Shown here piece after piece: positions 33,212-41,062 of a stretch of DNA of 44,563 nucleotides. Each line of letters begins with the position of its first letter. Position 1 is the first letter of the stretch. This DNA is from an uncultured Clostridia bacterium (GTDB lineage: Bacteria; Bacillota; Clostridia; Christensenellales; CAG-917). The translations under genes and the position numbers were made by a program. The stretch is from NCBI GenBank assembly GCA_944332995.1, contig CALVKR010000011.1:1-44563 (forward strand). Reading direction: 5' to 3'. A model generated the notes under the pieces. The model did no database searches, was not told where the DNA came from, and saw only the letters and a list, made by a program, of their open reading frames with translations.

Positions 33212-34765
33212 ATGGCTACTTCAAAAGATAAAATCGAGCTTTACGATACCACCTTAAGAGATGGCGCGGGCGCACAGGGAATTTCCTTTTCCATTGAGGA
33301 CAAAAGGGAAATATTTAAACTGCTCGACGAATACGGAGTCGACCTTATAGAAGGCGGCTACCCCTCGTCCAATCCCAAGGACGCCACTTTTTTTGCAAAG
33401 ACGGATTCGGATAAATTGGTGGCGTTTTCTTCCACCTGCAAGAGCGGCTGTAAGGCGTCGGAAGACAAAGGACTTATCGAACTGAACAAGGTTTCAAACA
33501 AAGTCGTCTGCCTGTTCGGCAAGGCGTCGGTAAAGCACGTCGAAAACGTTTTGAAGACGACAAAAGAAAACAATCTCAAAATGATATACGATTCCGTGAA
33601 AATGTTCGCCGACCTAAACAAGAGAGTTATATTCGACGCCGAGCATTTTTTCGACGCATATTCTTCAGATGCCGATTACGCCATAGAGGTACTCCGTGCC
33701 GCCGAACAGGCAGGTGCGGATACGCTGTGCCTTTGCGACTCCAACGGCGGAACGTTTCCGTCGGATATAGGCAGGATAACAAAGGAAATATCAAAAAAGT
33801 TTTCCGCTAAAATCGGAATTCACGCCCACAACGACACGGGCATGGCGGTAGCCTCTACCCTTGCCGCCGTCGAAAACGGAGCAAGACACGTTCAAGGCAC
33901 CTTTTTAGGCTTTGGCGAGCGAGCGGGAAACGCAAACCTGTCCACCGTCGTTTGCAATCTTAAACTGAAGACAGACTACGACGTGGACGTCAAAATCGAA
34001 ACTACAACTTTGGTGGGCAGAAAAATAGCGGAAATTGCCAACATAACTCTCGACCACTCTATGCCTTATATCGGCAAAAACGCCTTTTTCCATAAAGCCG
34101 GAGCGCACGCCGACGCCATGACAAAGGGCGAGCCTTACGAACATATAGACCCAACGCTTGTAGGCAACACGACGGGCGTATTGCTCAGCGAATATTCCGG
34201 AAAAGCGCTCGTGGCGCAGAAATTAAAATCCCTCTTTCCCGACCTCGATGTGGACAGCATCACGTCTAAAGAAGTTTCGTCAAGGATAAAAAATCTGGAA
34301 CTCGGCGGCTACCGTTTTGAAGGAGCGGACGCCTCTTTCAAACTTTTGGTGGCAAGGCTGGGCAAAAGCTACGCTCCGCCGTTTGAGATTTTAGACTATA
34401 AATTTCAAAGTCAGAAGCAGGATAAATCAAATACGGGTATGTCCTCCGCTTCCGTCACGATAAGGGCGAACGGCAAGGAAACCACCGCTATAAAGGACGG
34501 CAACGGACCTGTCAACGCTCTCGACTGTGCGCTCCGTTCTGCGCTATGTTCCACCTTCCCTAAACTCAAAGACGTAACGCTCATCGACTATAAGGTCAGA
34601 GTTATCGACAGCAAAATGGCAACGGGCGCAACCGTTCGTGTTTTAATAACAAGTAAAGACTCCGAATCTTCCTGGACGACGCTCGGCGTTTCCACCGATA
34701 TTTTGGAAGCCTCTCTTGCGGCTCTTTGCGACAGTTTCGAATATAAGCTTAAATTTTTAAGCTGA
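33212..34765 (+). CDS. cimA: (R)-citramalate synthase
   Basis: This 517-residue relative of LeuA condenses acetyl-CoA with pyruvate to citramalate, giving 2-oxobutyrate for isoleucine without threonine deaminase. The signature TTLRDGAGAQGISFSIEDK replaces the LeuA TTLRDGEQSPG, and IGIHAHNDTGMAVASTLA and FGERAGNANLSTV follow. The C-terminal domain from about residue 400 is the regulatory domain that binds isoleucine in the family. It begins 5 bases after leuA and closes the operon. Having both leuA and cimA in the ilv operon supports true CimA identity rather than a second LeuA. Confidence 0.92.
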   Translation: MATSKDKIELYDTTLRDGAGAQGISFSIEDKREIFKLLDEYGVDLIEGGYPSSNPKDATFFAKTDSDKLVAFSSTCKSGCKASEDKGLIELNKVSNKVVCLFGKASVKHVENVLKTTKENNLKMIYDSVKMFADLNKRVIFDAEHFFDAYSSDADYAIEVLRAAEQAGADTLCLCDSNGGTFPSDIGRITKEISKKFSAKIGIHAHNDTGMAVASTLAAVENGARHVQGTFLGFGERAGNANLSTVVCNLKLKTDYDVDVKIETTTLVGRKIAEIANITLDHSMPYIGKNAFFHKAGAHADAMTKGEPYEHIDPTLVGNTTGVLLSEYSGKALVAQKLKSLFPDLDVDSITSKEVSSRIKNLELGGYRFEGADASFKLLVARLGKSYAPPFEILDYKFQSQKQDKSNTGMSSASVTIRANGKETTAIKDGNGPVNALDCALRSALCSTFPKLKDVTLIDYKVRVIDSKMATGATVRVLITSKDSESSWTTLGVSTDILEASLAALCDSFEYKLKFLS

Positions 34766-34814
34766 ATGCATATCTTAATTATTGCAACCGAAAAAAGAAA
34801 AACCTTTTAGAGGC

Positions 34815-34856
34815 AAAATCAAAAGAAGATGCAAAAAAGCATCTTCTTTTGATTTT
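34815..34856. terminator. Long bidirectional terminator, cimA / acpP
   Basis: A perfect 18-bp stem (34815-34832 with 34839-34856) with an AAAAAA loop lies between the convergent cimA and acpP genes, with A/T-rich flanks. The remaining bases to 35059 hold no recognised element. Confidence 0.8.
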
Positions 34857-35059
34857 ATTTTAAATTTAAAAACTTAAGAACCGACAAAAAAATTTTTCCG
34901 CCTCTCACTGTTTAACCCCGTTCACCCGAGTATCAAACATCGGTCACTGTTATAAAGTGCCTTTTTAAGCTATGACGGCACAGTATACACAAAAAGCGGC
35001 AATTAGGTTATACCGATTGAGCAGAATATATAGCTTTAAGATTTCTTTGCGTTGACCGA

Positions 35060-35302
35060 TTAATTTATTTTTCTGTAAACAAGGTCAACGACGTCGCCTA
35101 TCACTTTGAGGTCACCTACTTCACCGTCTTCCACTACGATGTCCCATTCCGACTCGACGTTCATGAGCATTTCGACAAGGTCAAGTGAATCTGCGCCGAG
35201 CCCCTTATAAATTTCCGTGTCGGGCTTAACGGCGTCTCTTTCAATGGAGAGCTGTTCGCAAACCAAGTCTCTTATTTTTTCAAGTATTTCTTTCTTTTCC
35301 AT
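35060..35302 (-). CDS. acpP: Acyl carrier protein
   Basis: This 80-residue acidic helical protein carries the phosphopantetheine attachment serine S39 in GLGADSLDLVEML. The length and VKPDTEIYKGLGADS spacing are typical of a type II fatty-acid or polyketide carrier. The start at 35302 has AAGGAG 7 bases upstream; 11 extra in-frame codons upstream lie inside the transferase gene. No fatty-acid synthesis gene is nearby, so it may serve a dedicated function rather than being the main fatty-acid ACP. It overlaps the phosphopantetheinyl transferase gene by 31 bases. Confidence 0.92.
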   Translation of the reverse strand: MEKKEILEKIRDLVCEQLSIERDAVKPDTEIYKGLGADSLDLVEMLMNVESEWDIVVEDGEVGDLKVIGDVVDLVYRKIN

Positions 35303-35745
35303 AATATCTCCTTTATTTGACCGCAATCTCCGCAAACGGCAAAGGAATATCCCTCGGCGAAAAACACGTTTTTTGCAAATTGCGGTTTAAAATTTCTTAT
35401 AGATTCAATGCCTTTCCCCTCTTTTTTTAACTCCGCCTCACGGCGAGTCCATTCGTCGTAAAAGAGGTCGTCGTCGCCGTCAAAATCGAGATATGCCTTA
35501 AGCCTTTCCAAATTCCGCTTTTCTTTTTTTTCAAGGTCTATACCCACCTCGCTCTCCGAAAAAGCCACGACGGTATATTCTCCCGAATGAGTAAGATTAA
35601 ATTTTACGCCGTCCTCAAAACGGGGCTTGCCGTCTCTCAAAATCTTTTGGGGAGAATAAGGCAGATTTAAGTCCTCGCAGTATATTTTATATGCGGCGAG
35701 AATAAACTCGTCTGACGGCGGATTGCCGTTTACAAAATAAATCAT
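35272..35745 (-). CDS. 4'-phosphopantetheinyl transferase
   Basis: This 157-residue protein is a short Sfp-superfamily transferase that moves phosphopantetheine from CoA to a carrier protein. Visible motifs are KFNLTHSGEYTVVAFSE, the metal-binding GIDLE at 68-72 and WTRREAELKKEGKG at 99-112 with the catalytic glutamate. Full Sfp proteins have about 220 residues and AcpS about 120, so this is a compact single-unit or trimmed form. Its start follows the malQ stop directly and its end overlaps acpP, so the overlapping carrier protein is the obvious substrate; that link is inference. Confidence 0.87.
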   Translation of the reverse strand: MIYFVNGNPPSDEFILAAYKIYCEDLNLPYSPQKILRDGKPRFEDGVKFNLTHSGEYTVVAFSESEVGIDLEKKEKRNLERLKAYLDFDGDDDLFYDEWTRREAELKKEGKGIESIRNFKPQFAKNVFFAEGYSFAVCGDCGQIKEILWKRKKYLKK

Positions 35746-37251
35746 CTACATTCCGCAGCTGCGGCCGTAAGTATTGTTTATATCCGCAAAGTACGCCCTG
35801 TCGAGTCCGTAAAGCGCCTCGTTGGCAATTCTGAATTCCCAATTGCCTTCCGCCACGCCGGGGACGTTCATTCTCGTATCCGAACCGTAGCCGAGAAGGT
35901 CCTGAATGGGTATGACCGCAAGCGACGCACTCGACGCTATAACGGTTTTGATTATCGCCTTTGTCGAGCCGCATTCGGGACCGCCCGCTCCCCAGCCGAA
36001 ACCTTGAAAGTTGCAATATTTGAGAGCAAAGTTTCTCGCTCCCTCGTTTGCTTTATACAGCCAGCCGAGCAACGTATCGTTGTCGTGAGTGCCCGTGTAT
36101 GCCACGCAGTTTATGTCGTAATAATGCGGCAGGTGCGTCGACTGCGTTCCGTCAAATGCGAATTGAAATATCTTCATGCCTGGGAAACCCGTCTTTTTGA
36201 TAAACTCGGTGACGTCGGGCGTAAGAAGACCCAAATCCTCGGCAATAATCACGGCGTTTTTGTTGTCCTTTTTAATTAAATTGATAAGCTCGTTTTTAGG
36301 ACCTGAGTGCCACACTCCGTTGACCGCCGTTTCATCCCCGAAAGGAATGGCAAAATAGTTATAAAACGCTCTGAAGTGGTCGAGCCTTAATCCGTCGTAA
36401 AGTTTGAAGCAATAGGACACCCTTTTTCTCCACCACGAAAAGTCGTCCTTTTTCATCTCGTCGAAGTCGTAAAGCGGATTGCCCCACATTTGTCCCGTAT
36501 CGGAAAAAGCGTCGGGCGGAACTCCCGCCACTGCCTTTGGACGATAGTTTCCGTCAAGCTGAAATTGGTCGGCGTTTGCCCATACGTCCACGCTGTCGAG
36601 CGCAACGTAAAAAGGCAAGTCGCCTATTATCTTGACGCCCAAATCGTTTATCTTCTTTTTCAGCATATTCCACTGACGGAAAAACTCGTATTGTTCGAAA
36701 ACGTAATACTCGTATCTGTCCTCGTTCGCCCTTTTGAACGCCTCTATCGCTTTTTGGTTATGCTCTTTTAAAGCTTTTTCCCATTCCCACCACTTGGAGC
36801 CGAATTTCTCGGCTATTGCCTGAAACACGGCGTAGTCGTCAAGCCAATAGTTTTGTTCCTTCAAAAACTTTTTGACGCTCGATTTCATCTCGTCGGTGAG
36901 CCTTGAAAAAGCTATCTGCATAAAATTTTTTACGTTCCACCTGGCGAAATTATAATCCGCCTTATAGGGACTTCCGTTATATTTAAAGTTGTTGACCTCG
37001 TCGTGCGTCAAAAGATTTATATCCATAAGCTCATACGGATTGATATAAAGATAATTTCCCGCATAAGTGGATATACCCGAATAGGGCGAATTTCCGCAAC
37101 CGATAGCGGTGAGCGGAAGCATCTGCCACCATTTAAAGCCCATTTCGTGAATGGTTTGTGCAAAACTTTCGGCATCTCTCGAAAAATTGCCTATGCCGAA
37201 TTTGCTCGGCAAAGACGATATATTGCACAAAACTCCGGAAGCTCTCTCCAT
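35746..37251 (-). CDS. malQ: 4-alpha-glucanotransferase (amylomaltase)
   Basis: This 501-residue GH77 enzyme transfers alpha-1,4-glucan segments in glycogen or maltodextrin metabolism in the cytoplasm. Catalytic residues are visible: nucleophile D291 in GLRLDHFRAF, acid/base E338 in IIAEDLG and D390 in YTGTHDNDTLLGW. The opening ASGVLCNISSLPSKFGIG and SPYSGISTYAGN match the family, as does the length. It begins one base after the hom stop codon, with GAGGAG before the start, so it is translated with hom although the two pathways are unrelated. Confidence 0.95.
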   Translation of the reverse strand: MERASGVLCNISSLPSKFGIGNFSRDAESFAQTIHEMGFKWWQMLPLTAIGCGNSPYSGISTYAGNYLYINPYELMDINLLTHDEVNNFKYNGSPYKADYNFARWNVKNFMQIAFSRLTDEMKSSVKKFLKEQNYWLDDYAVFQAIAEKFGSKWWEWEKALKEHNQKAIEAFKRANEDRYEYYVFEQYEFFRQWNMLKKKINDLGVKIIGDLPFYVALDSVDVWANADQFQLDGNYRPKAVAGVPPDAFSDTGQMWGNPLYDFDEMKKDDFSWWRKRVSYCFKLYDGLRLDHFRAFYNYFAIPFGDETAVNGVWHSGPKNELINLIKKDNKNAVIIAEDLGLLTPDVTEFIKKTGFPGMKIFQFAFDGTQSTHLPHYYDINCVAYTGTHDNDTLLGWLYKANEGARNFALKYCNFQGFGWGAGGPECGSTKAIIKTVIASSASLAVIPIQDLLGYGSDTRMNVPGVAEGNWEFRIANEALYGLDRAYFADINNTYGRSCGM

Positions 37252-37252
37252 T

Positions 37253-38533
37253 TTACTCCTCTACTCTGTATAGCGCATCGACTTCTTTTACGGCGCCAAG
37301 ATTTTTTATCTCCTCTACTGCTTTTTTGATGTTGCTCTCTGCGGTTTTATCCGTAACAAACACGATAGGAGCGTTGTCGCTCGAAATCGGCTTCTTTTGG
37401 AGCACCGATTCGATATTGATATTTTCTTTTCCTAAAACGTGCGTGATTTTAGCAAGCGTGCCTTCTTCGTCCGCCGCTTTAAGACGGATATAATATTTTG
37501 AAACGAAATCCGTGTCAAACTCTTTCAAATCGGATTTACCCTTTTCAGCATAGGGATAGCGTTTCGCCTCGGACTGCTTCGCCGCAAACAAAATGTCGGA
37601 TACGATTGCGCTTCCCGTAGGAAGTGCGCCTGCACCTCTGCCGTAAAGCATAATATCGTCCACCGAATCGCCGTGGAGATATACCGCATTAAACGAGCCT
37701 TTGACGGAAGCGAGCGGATGAGAAGTCGGGACGAACACCGGAGCGACTCTTGCCTCTATCTTGCCGTTTACGTTTTTGGACAGAGCCAAAAGTTTCATGG
37801 TGTAGCCGAGTTCCTTTCCTATCTGAATGTCAACGGCGTCCACTTTGGATATACCCTCTCTTTTGACCGCCTCGACGGGCACTCTCTTGTGATACGCCAA
37901 GGTGGACAAAATGGAAATTTTATACGTTGCGTCAAATCCTTCGACGTCGGCGGTGGGGTCGAATTCCGCATAGCCGAGCTCCTGCGCTCTCTTGAGTGCT
38001 GCGGCATAGTCTGCGCCCTCGTCGCTCATGGCTGTGAGAATATAGTTTGTCGTTCCGTTTATTATGCCCTTTATCTGTTCTATTTTGTTTGACTGCATTC
38101 CCTCTTCGATGGTCCTTATGATTGGAACGCCGCCTACGCAGCTTGCCTCGAAATACAAGCCTGCGCCCGTCTGTTTCGCCGCCGCCTCAAGCTCATACCA
38201 ATGTTTGGAAAACAGCTCCTTGTTGGCAGTAACAATGCTCTTGCCCGCTTTTAATGCCTCGAGAAGGAACGTTCTTGCCGGCTCTATACCGCCGAAAAAC
38301 TCCGCCACAATCGATATGTCGGGGTTTTTGACGACATCGGCAATGTCCGTCGATACGATTTTCAAATCGACTCCGAGCTGCTTTGCCCTGTCGAGATTCT
38401 TTTCAAGCACGGCTTTGACTTCTACGTCAAGACCGAGAGTTTCACGGAAATATTCACGGTTTTTGACGAGAATTTCATAAGTTCCTCCGCCAACCGTTCC
38501 AAGACCTAATAATGCTACGCCTACTTTTTTCAT
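37253..38533 (-). CDS. hom: Homoserine dehydrogenase
   Basis: This 426-residue protein reduces aspartate semialdehyde to homoserine. The NAD(P)-binding loop GLGTVGGGTYEIL starts near residue 10; the catalytic domain contains SCVGGVPIIRTIEEG, GIINGTTNYILTAM and EGFDATYKISIL. A C-terminal ACT domain from about residue 345 (YYIRLKAADEEGTLAKITHV) suggests feedback control by threonine. It forms an operon with malQ, the phosphopantetheinyl transferase and acpP. A CAGGAG site precedes the start; no clear promoter was picked out in the 158 bases after coaX, so readthrough from coaX is possible. Confidence 0.95.
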   Translation of the reverse strand: MKKVGVALLGLGTVGGGTYEILVKNREYFRETLGLDVEVKAVLEKNLDRAKQLGVDLKIVSTDIADVVKNPDISIVAEFFGGIEPARTFLLEALKAGKSIVTANKELFSKHWYELEAAAKQTGAGLYFEASCVGGVPIIRTIEEGMQSNKIEQIKGIINGTTNYILTAMSDEGADYAAALKRAQELGYAEFDPTADVEGFDATYKISILSTLAYHKRVPVEAVKREGISKVDAVDIQIGKELGYTMKLLALSKNVNGKIEARVAPVFVPTSHPLASVKGSFNAVYLHGDSVDDIMLYGRGAGALPTGSAIVSDILFAAKQSEAKRYPYAEKGKSDLKEFDTDFVSKYYIRLKAADEEGTLAKITHVLGKENINIESVLQKKPISSDNAPIVFVTDKTAESNIKKAVEEIKNLGAVKEVDALYRVEE

Positions 38534-38691
38534 ATCTGCTCCTGATGTATCTTTTGCCCGCCTAAATCAAGGCGTTTGATTGCAAGTTGTGTTTTTATTC
38601 TGCCAAGTTTATATCCGGCTTAAAAGCCGTAAAACGCATTGTCTTATTTTTTTGCTCTCTTATTTTGCTTTCGCTTATATCTCGTCCGCTC

Positions 38692-39480
38692 TTATTTTTC
38701 GCCCGCTCTTTGCGGTTTGTTTAAATCGTAAACGAGCTTTAATCCTTTGAGTGCGAGCGCCCTGTCGATGACGTCGATGATGACTTCCGAGTTTTCAATA
38801 AGTTCGCTGAGTCCGCCCGTCGCAACCACCTTGGCTTTGCTGAGCCTCGGCTCTTTTTTCATATTCTTTACCATATAGTCGACAAGACCGGTATATCCGT
38901 AAACGACGCCCGACTGCATACCGCTCTTTGTGGAAGTGGCGATAATGCTCTCGGGTTTGTTGAGTTCGATTCTCGGAAGTTTGGCTGCGGTCATGACAAG
39001 GGATTCCGTCGCCGTTTTCATACCGGGAGCGATTGCTCCGCCGATAAACTCTCCGTCCGCCGTGACTGCGTTAAAGGTAGTGGCGCTGCCGAAATCTATG
39101 ACGATGAGCGGTCCGCCGTAAATGGCATAAGCCGCAGCGCAGTCGATGATACGGTCGCTGCCGAGTTCCTTGGGATTGTCGTAGTTGATTTTTATGCCCG
39201 TGTTGGTCGTATGGTCGACAACGGTGGGTTTAATGCCTATATAATAGTCGCACATATGCTCTATCGTGTAGTTGAGCGACGGAGCAACCGATGACATAAC
39301 GATTCCCTTTATATCCTTAAAACTTATGCCTTGATTTTTAAGCAAATCGTAAAGCACCATACCGTATTCGTCGGACGTCCTTTGCGCTTCGGTGGAAATT
39401 CTCCAGCTTGCCAAAAGCTCGTCGTCGCTGTAAACGCCGATTTTAACGTTGGTGTTTCCTATATCCATTACGAGAAGCAT
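38692..39480 (-). CDS. coaX: Type III pantothenate kinase
   Basis: This 262-residue protein phosphorylates pantothenate, the first step of CoA synthesis, with an ASKHA fold. Motifs are MDIGNTNVKIGV at residues 5-16, GSDRIIDCAAAYAIYGG and VIDFGSATTFNAV with a conserved aspartate, then GGAIAPGMKTATESL. Type III enzymes need a monovalent cation and are not inhibited by CoA. The start at 39480 follows AAAGGA with 7-base spacing; an ATG 18 bases earlier lacks a site. Confidence 0.95.
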   Translation of the reverse strand: MLLVMDIGNTNVKIGVYSDDELLASWRISTEAQRTSDEYGMVLYDLLKNQGISFKDIKGIVMSSVAPSLNYTIEHMCDYYIGIKPTVVDHTTNTGIKINYDNPKELGSDRIIDCAAAYAIYGGPLIVIDFGSATTFNAVTADGEFIGGAIAPGMKTATESLVMTAAKLPRIELNKPESIIATSTKSGMQSGVVYGYTGLVDYMVKNMKKEPRLSKAKVVATGGLSELIENSEVIIDVIDRALALKGLKLVYDLNKPQRAGEK

Positions 39481-39515
39481 ATTTGAATCCTTTGCCAAAA
39501 TTTTCTATTTTTAAT

Positions 39516-39544
39516 ATTATAACAAAAATAAATCAGCTTTTCAA
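39516..39544 (-). promoter_or_regulatory. Promoter of coaX
   Basis: On the minus strand TTGAAA is followed after 17 bases by TATAAT, about 36 bases before the coaX start codon. Confidence 0.7.
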
Positions 39545-39822
39545 GTTATTGACCGCTAAATTTAAAGGCATAATTCGACTCTTACCGCCATGAGCGCGAA
39601 TTTGCGCTGTTTTATCGGCTCTGCTTGATAAAATACCGTTCAAAATAATTTTTACCTTTTTGAAAAAATAAAAACTTGCCTTTTAAAATTCACTCTTGTC
39701 TTTTACAAGTCACTAAAACATAATAGAGATTATGCTCGTTTTAACGGCTTAAAATATTCAAATAAAAAACGATAAAAAGCATTAAACTGCAAAAACGATT
39801 AAAATAATTTAAGATATTTAAT
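39545..39822. other. Intergenic stretch with a 20-bp direct repeat
   Basis: No gene is supported. A 20-bp tandem duplication with three mismatches lies at 39675-39694 and 39695-39714 (CTTGYCTTTTAMAAKTCACT), and a 5-bp AGCGC/GCGCT hairpin at 39593-39608. No clear promoter or terminator was seen. Confidence 0.5.
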
Positions 39823-40284
39823 TTATCCTTTCATCGATATAAATATCATTACCACAGTCAGATAAGTGTTAATGCCCAGCGTGATTAAAAAAGGAAGATA
39901 TCCCTTTTTAAACATACACAGTTTGAAAAATTCAATTACGCCGAAAGCTAAAACGGCAAACATAATGAATGTGGCGATAAACTCCAGATGAAATACAAAT
40001 AAAACTACGACGCACGCAAGACTCAATAAATTTATCACGATAAGCAAAATAAATTCGGTTTTAAATTTCCTTTTGGCGATGAGGCAGGCAAAGACGTAGA
40101 TATACATCGCATATTCTATGGGCATAAGTATATGCATGGTGAGCCTTGTGGGCGCAAACGGCGGCAAAGGCAAAGAGGCATAATATTCGCCCCCGCCGTT
40201 TTCGGAAGCGGCAAACAAAAAGGCGAACACAAGCATAATGAATATTGAAACCACCGTTGCGGCAAGAGTGCGTAGTATCTTCAC
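39823..40284 (-). CDS. Divergent TspO/MBR-like membrane protein
   Basis: This 153-residue protein has five hydrophobic helices and the length and layout of TspO/MBR proteins, which bind porphyrins and other hydrophobic ligands. The loop YYASLPLPPFAPTRLTMHI after helix 1 parallels the family LxKPxFxPP-type loop, and GYLPFLITLGINTYLTVV parallels the last helix. The usual tryptophans of the family are missing, so assignment is tentative. No partner gene is adjacent, and a clear promoter was not found in the preceding gap. Confidence 0.5.
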   Translation of the reverse strand: MKILRTLAATVVSIFIMLVFAFLFAASENGGGEYYASLPLPPFAPTRLTMHILMPIEYAMYIYVFACLIAKRKFKTEFILLIVINLLSLACVVVLFVFHLEFIATFIMFAVLAFGVIEFFKLCMFKKGYLPFLITLGINTYLTVVMIFISMKG

Positions 40285-40441
40285 CCTATAAAATATGAAA
40301 TTAAAATGCCTAAAAGAATGATTTTAAAACGGTTTTTTGCACGCCGCATAAAATTGCGTTTTGATAAAATTTTAAACGCTTTCCGTTTTTGCGTTTTCAA
40401 TGCTTTTTGTATCCGCAAAAAAGCCGCCTGCATAAAATAAA

Positions 40442-40461
40442 GCGATAGCTTTCGCTATCGC
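40442..40461 (-). terminator. GAAA-tetraloop terminator hairpin
   Basis: An 8-bp stem (40442-40449 with 40454-40461) has a GAAA tetraloop on the minus strand and is followed there by TTTATTTTAT. It lies about 40 bases downstream of the cysteine-rich gene. Confidence 0.75.
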
Positions 40462-40471
40462 CCTATTTAAA

Positions 40472-40487
40472 GGGAGATTTCTCTCCC
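40472..40487 (-). terminator. Second GAAA-tetraloop hairpin
   Basis: A 6-bp stem (40472-40477 with 40482-40487) with a GAAA loop on the minus strand is followed by TTTAAAT. It sits between the cysteine-rich stop codon and the larger hairpin at 40442-40461. Confidence 0.6.
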
Positions 40488-40501
40488 GTTGCATAAGTTG
40501 A

Positions 40502-40678
40502 TTACTTACAACCGCAGCCGCCGCAGCAGCATAAGATGATAAGTAACGGCAAGCAGCCGCAGATGTCGTTGCCGAATCCACAGCCGTTTCCACAGCCACA
40601 GCATGAGAGCAAAATAAGTAACAAGATAAGGTCACAGCAATTGCATCCGCAAGCATTTTGACCAAAGAGTCCGTTCAT
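40502..40678 (-). CDS. High-cysteine hydrophobic microprotein (58 aa)
   Basis: This 58-residue protein has 15 cysteines and many glycines around two leucine/isoleucine runs. It looks like an internal duplication: CGCNCCDLILLLILLSCCGC and then CGCLPLLIILCCCGGCGC. It resembles small clostridial proteins annotated as chorion-class high-cysteine proteins, whose role is unknown; a sporulation or envelope link would be speculation. The start at 40678 has AAAGGGGG upstream; 19 more in-frame codons precede it without a site. Two GAAA-loop hairpins follow directly, so the mRNA is short and well defined. Confidence 0.75.
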   Translation of the reverse strand: MNGLFGQNACGCNCCDLILLLILLSCCGCGNGCGFGNDICGCLPLLIILCCCGGCGCK

Positions 40679-40772
40679 AGCTTTTCCCCCTTTTTTTATT
40701 TGGGTTTCCCCATACTTCAATTTACGCAATGACAAAAATTTGTGTGATAAAAAATTTAAAAAATAGGAATAC

Positions 40773-40801
40773 TTGACATAAAACTAAAGATATAATATTA
40801 T
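40773..40801 (+). promoter_or_regulatory. Promoter of glyS
   Basis: TTGACA is followed after 17 bases by TATTAT (an overlapping TATAAT at 40791 is only 12 bases away). Transcription would start near 40808, so the leader is about 255 bases and contains the 14-bp repeat array. No T-box antiterminator sequence was found in it. Confidence 0.65.
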
Positions 40802-40888
40802 TTTAAAGATAATTATACTGTGTATAAAATGTATATAAAACGTGAAAGAGCAAAACGTTTAAAGCGTTAAAACTAAAAGATATACAAA

Positions 40889-41016
40889 TACGATTTGCAA
40901 TATAAAATTTGCAATGTGCAATATATACAATGTGCAATATCCAATTTGCAATATACGATTTGCAATATCCAATTTGCAATATATATTAAATGCGCAACAT
41001 ATACGATTTGCAATAT
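40889..41016 (+). repeat. 14-bp-phased GCAAT repeat array in the glyS leader
   Basis: GCAAT or GCAAC cores occur at 40897, 40911, 40919, 40934, 40948, 40962, 40976, 40994 and 41010; most spacings are 14-16 bases. The best-preserved units alternate CCAATTTGCAATAT and ACGATTTGCAATAT. The array lies wholly inside the predicted 5' untranslated region of glyS. Confidence 0.8.
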
Positions 41017-41062
41017 ATTAAAAATTCAAATTTAAAATTTCATATATAAGAAGGTATTTTTT

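Noticed and set aside
40372..40665. 97-codon minus-strand frame rich in alanine and valine
   Set aside because: It is a frame-shifted reading of the cysteine-rich gene extended through its terminators.
40808..41062. T-box riboswitch expected before glyS
   Set aside because: No T-box consensus or terminator/antiterminator pair was found; the leader holds the 14-bp repeats.
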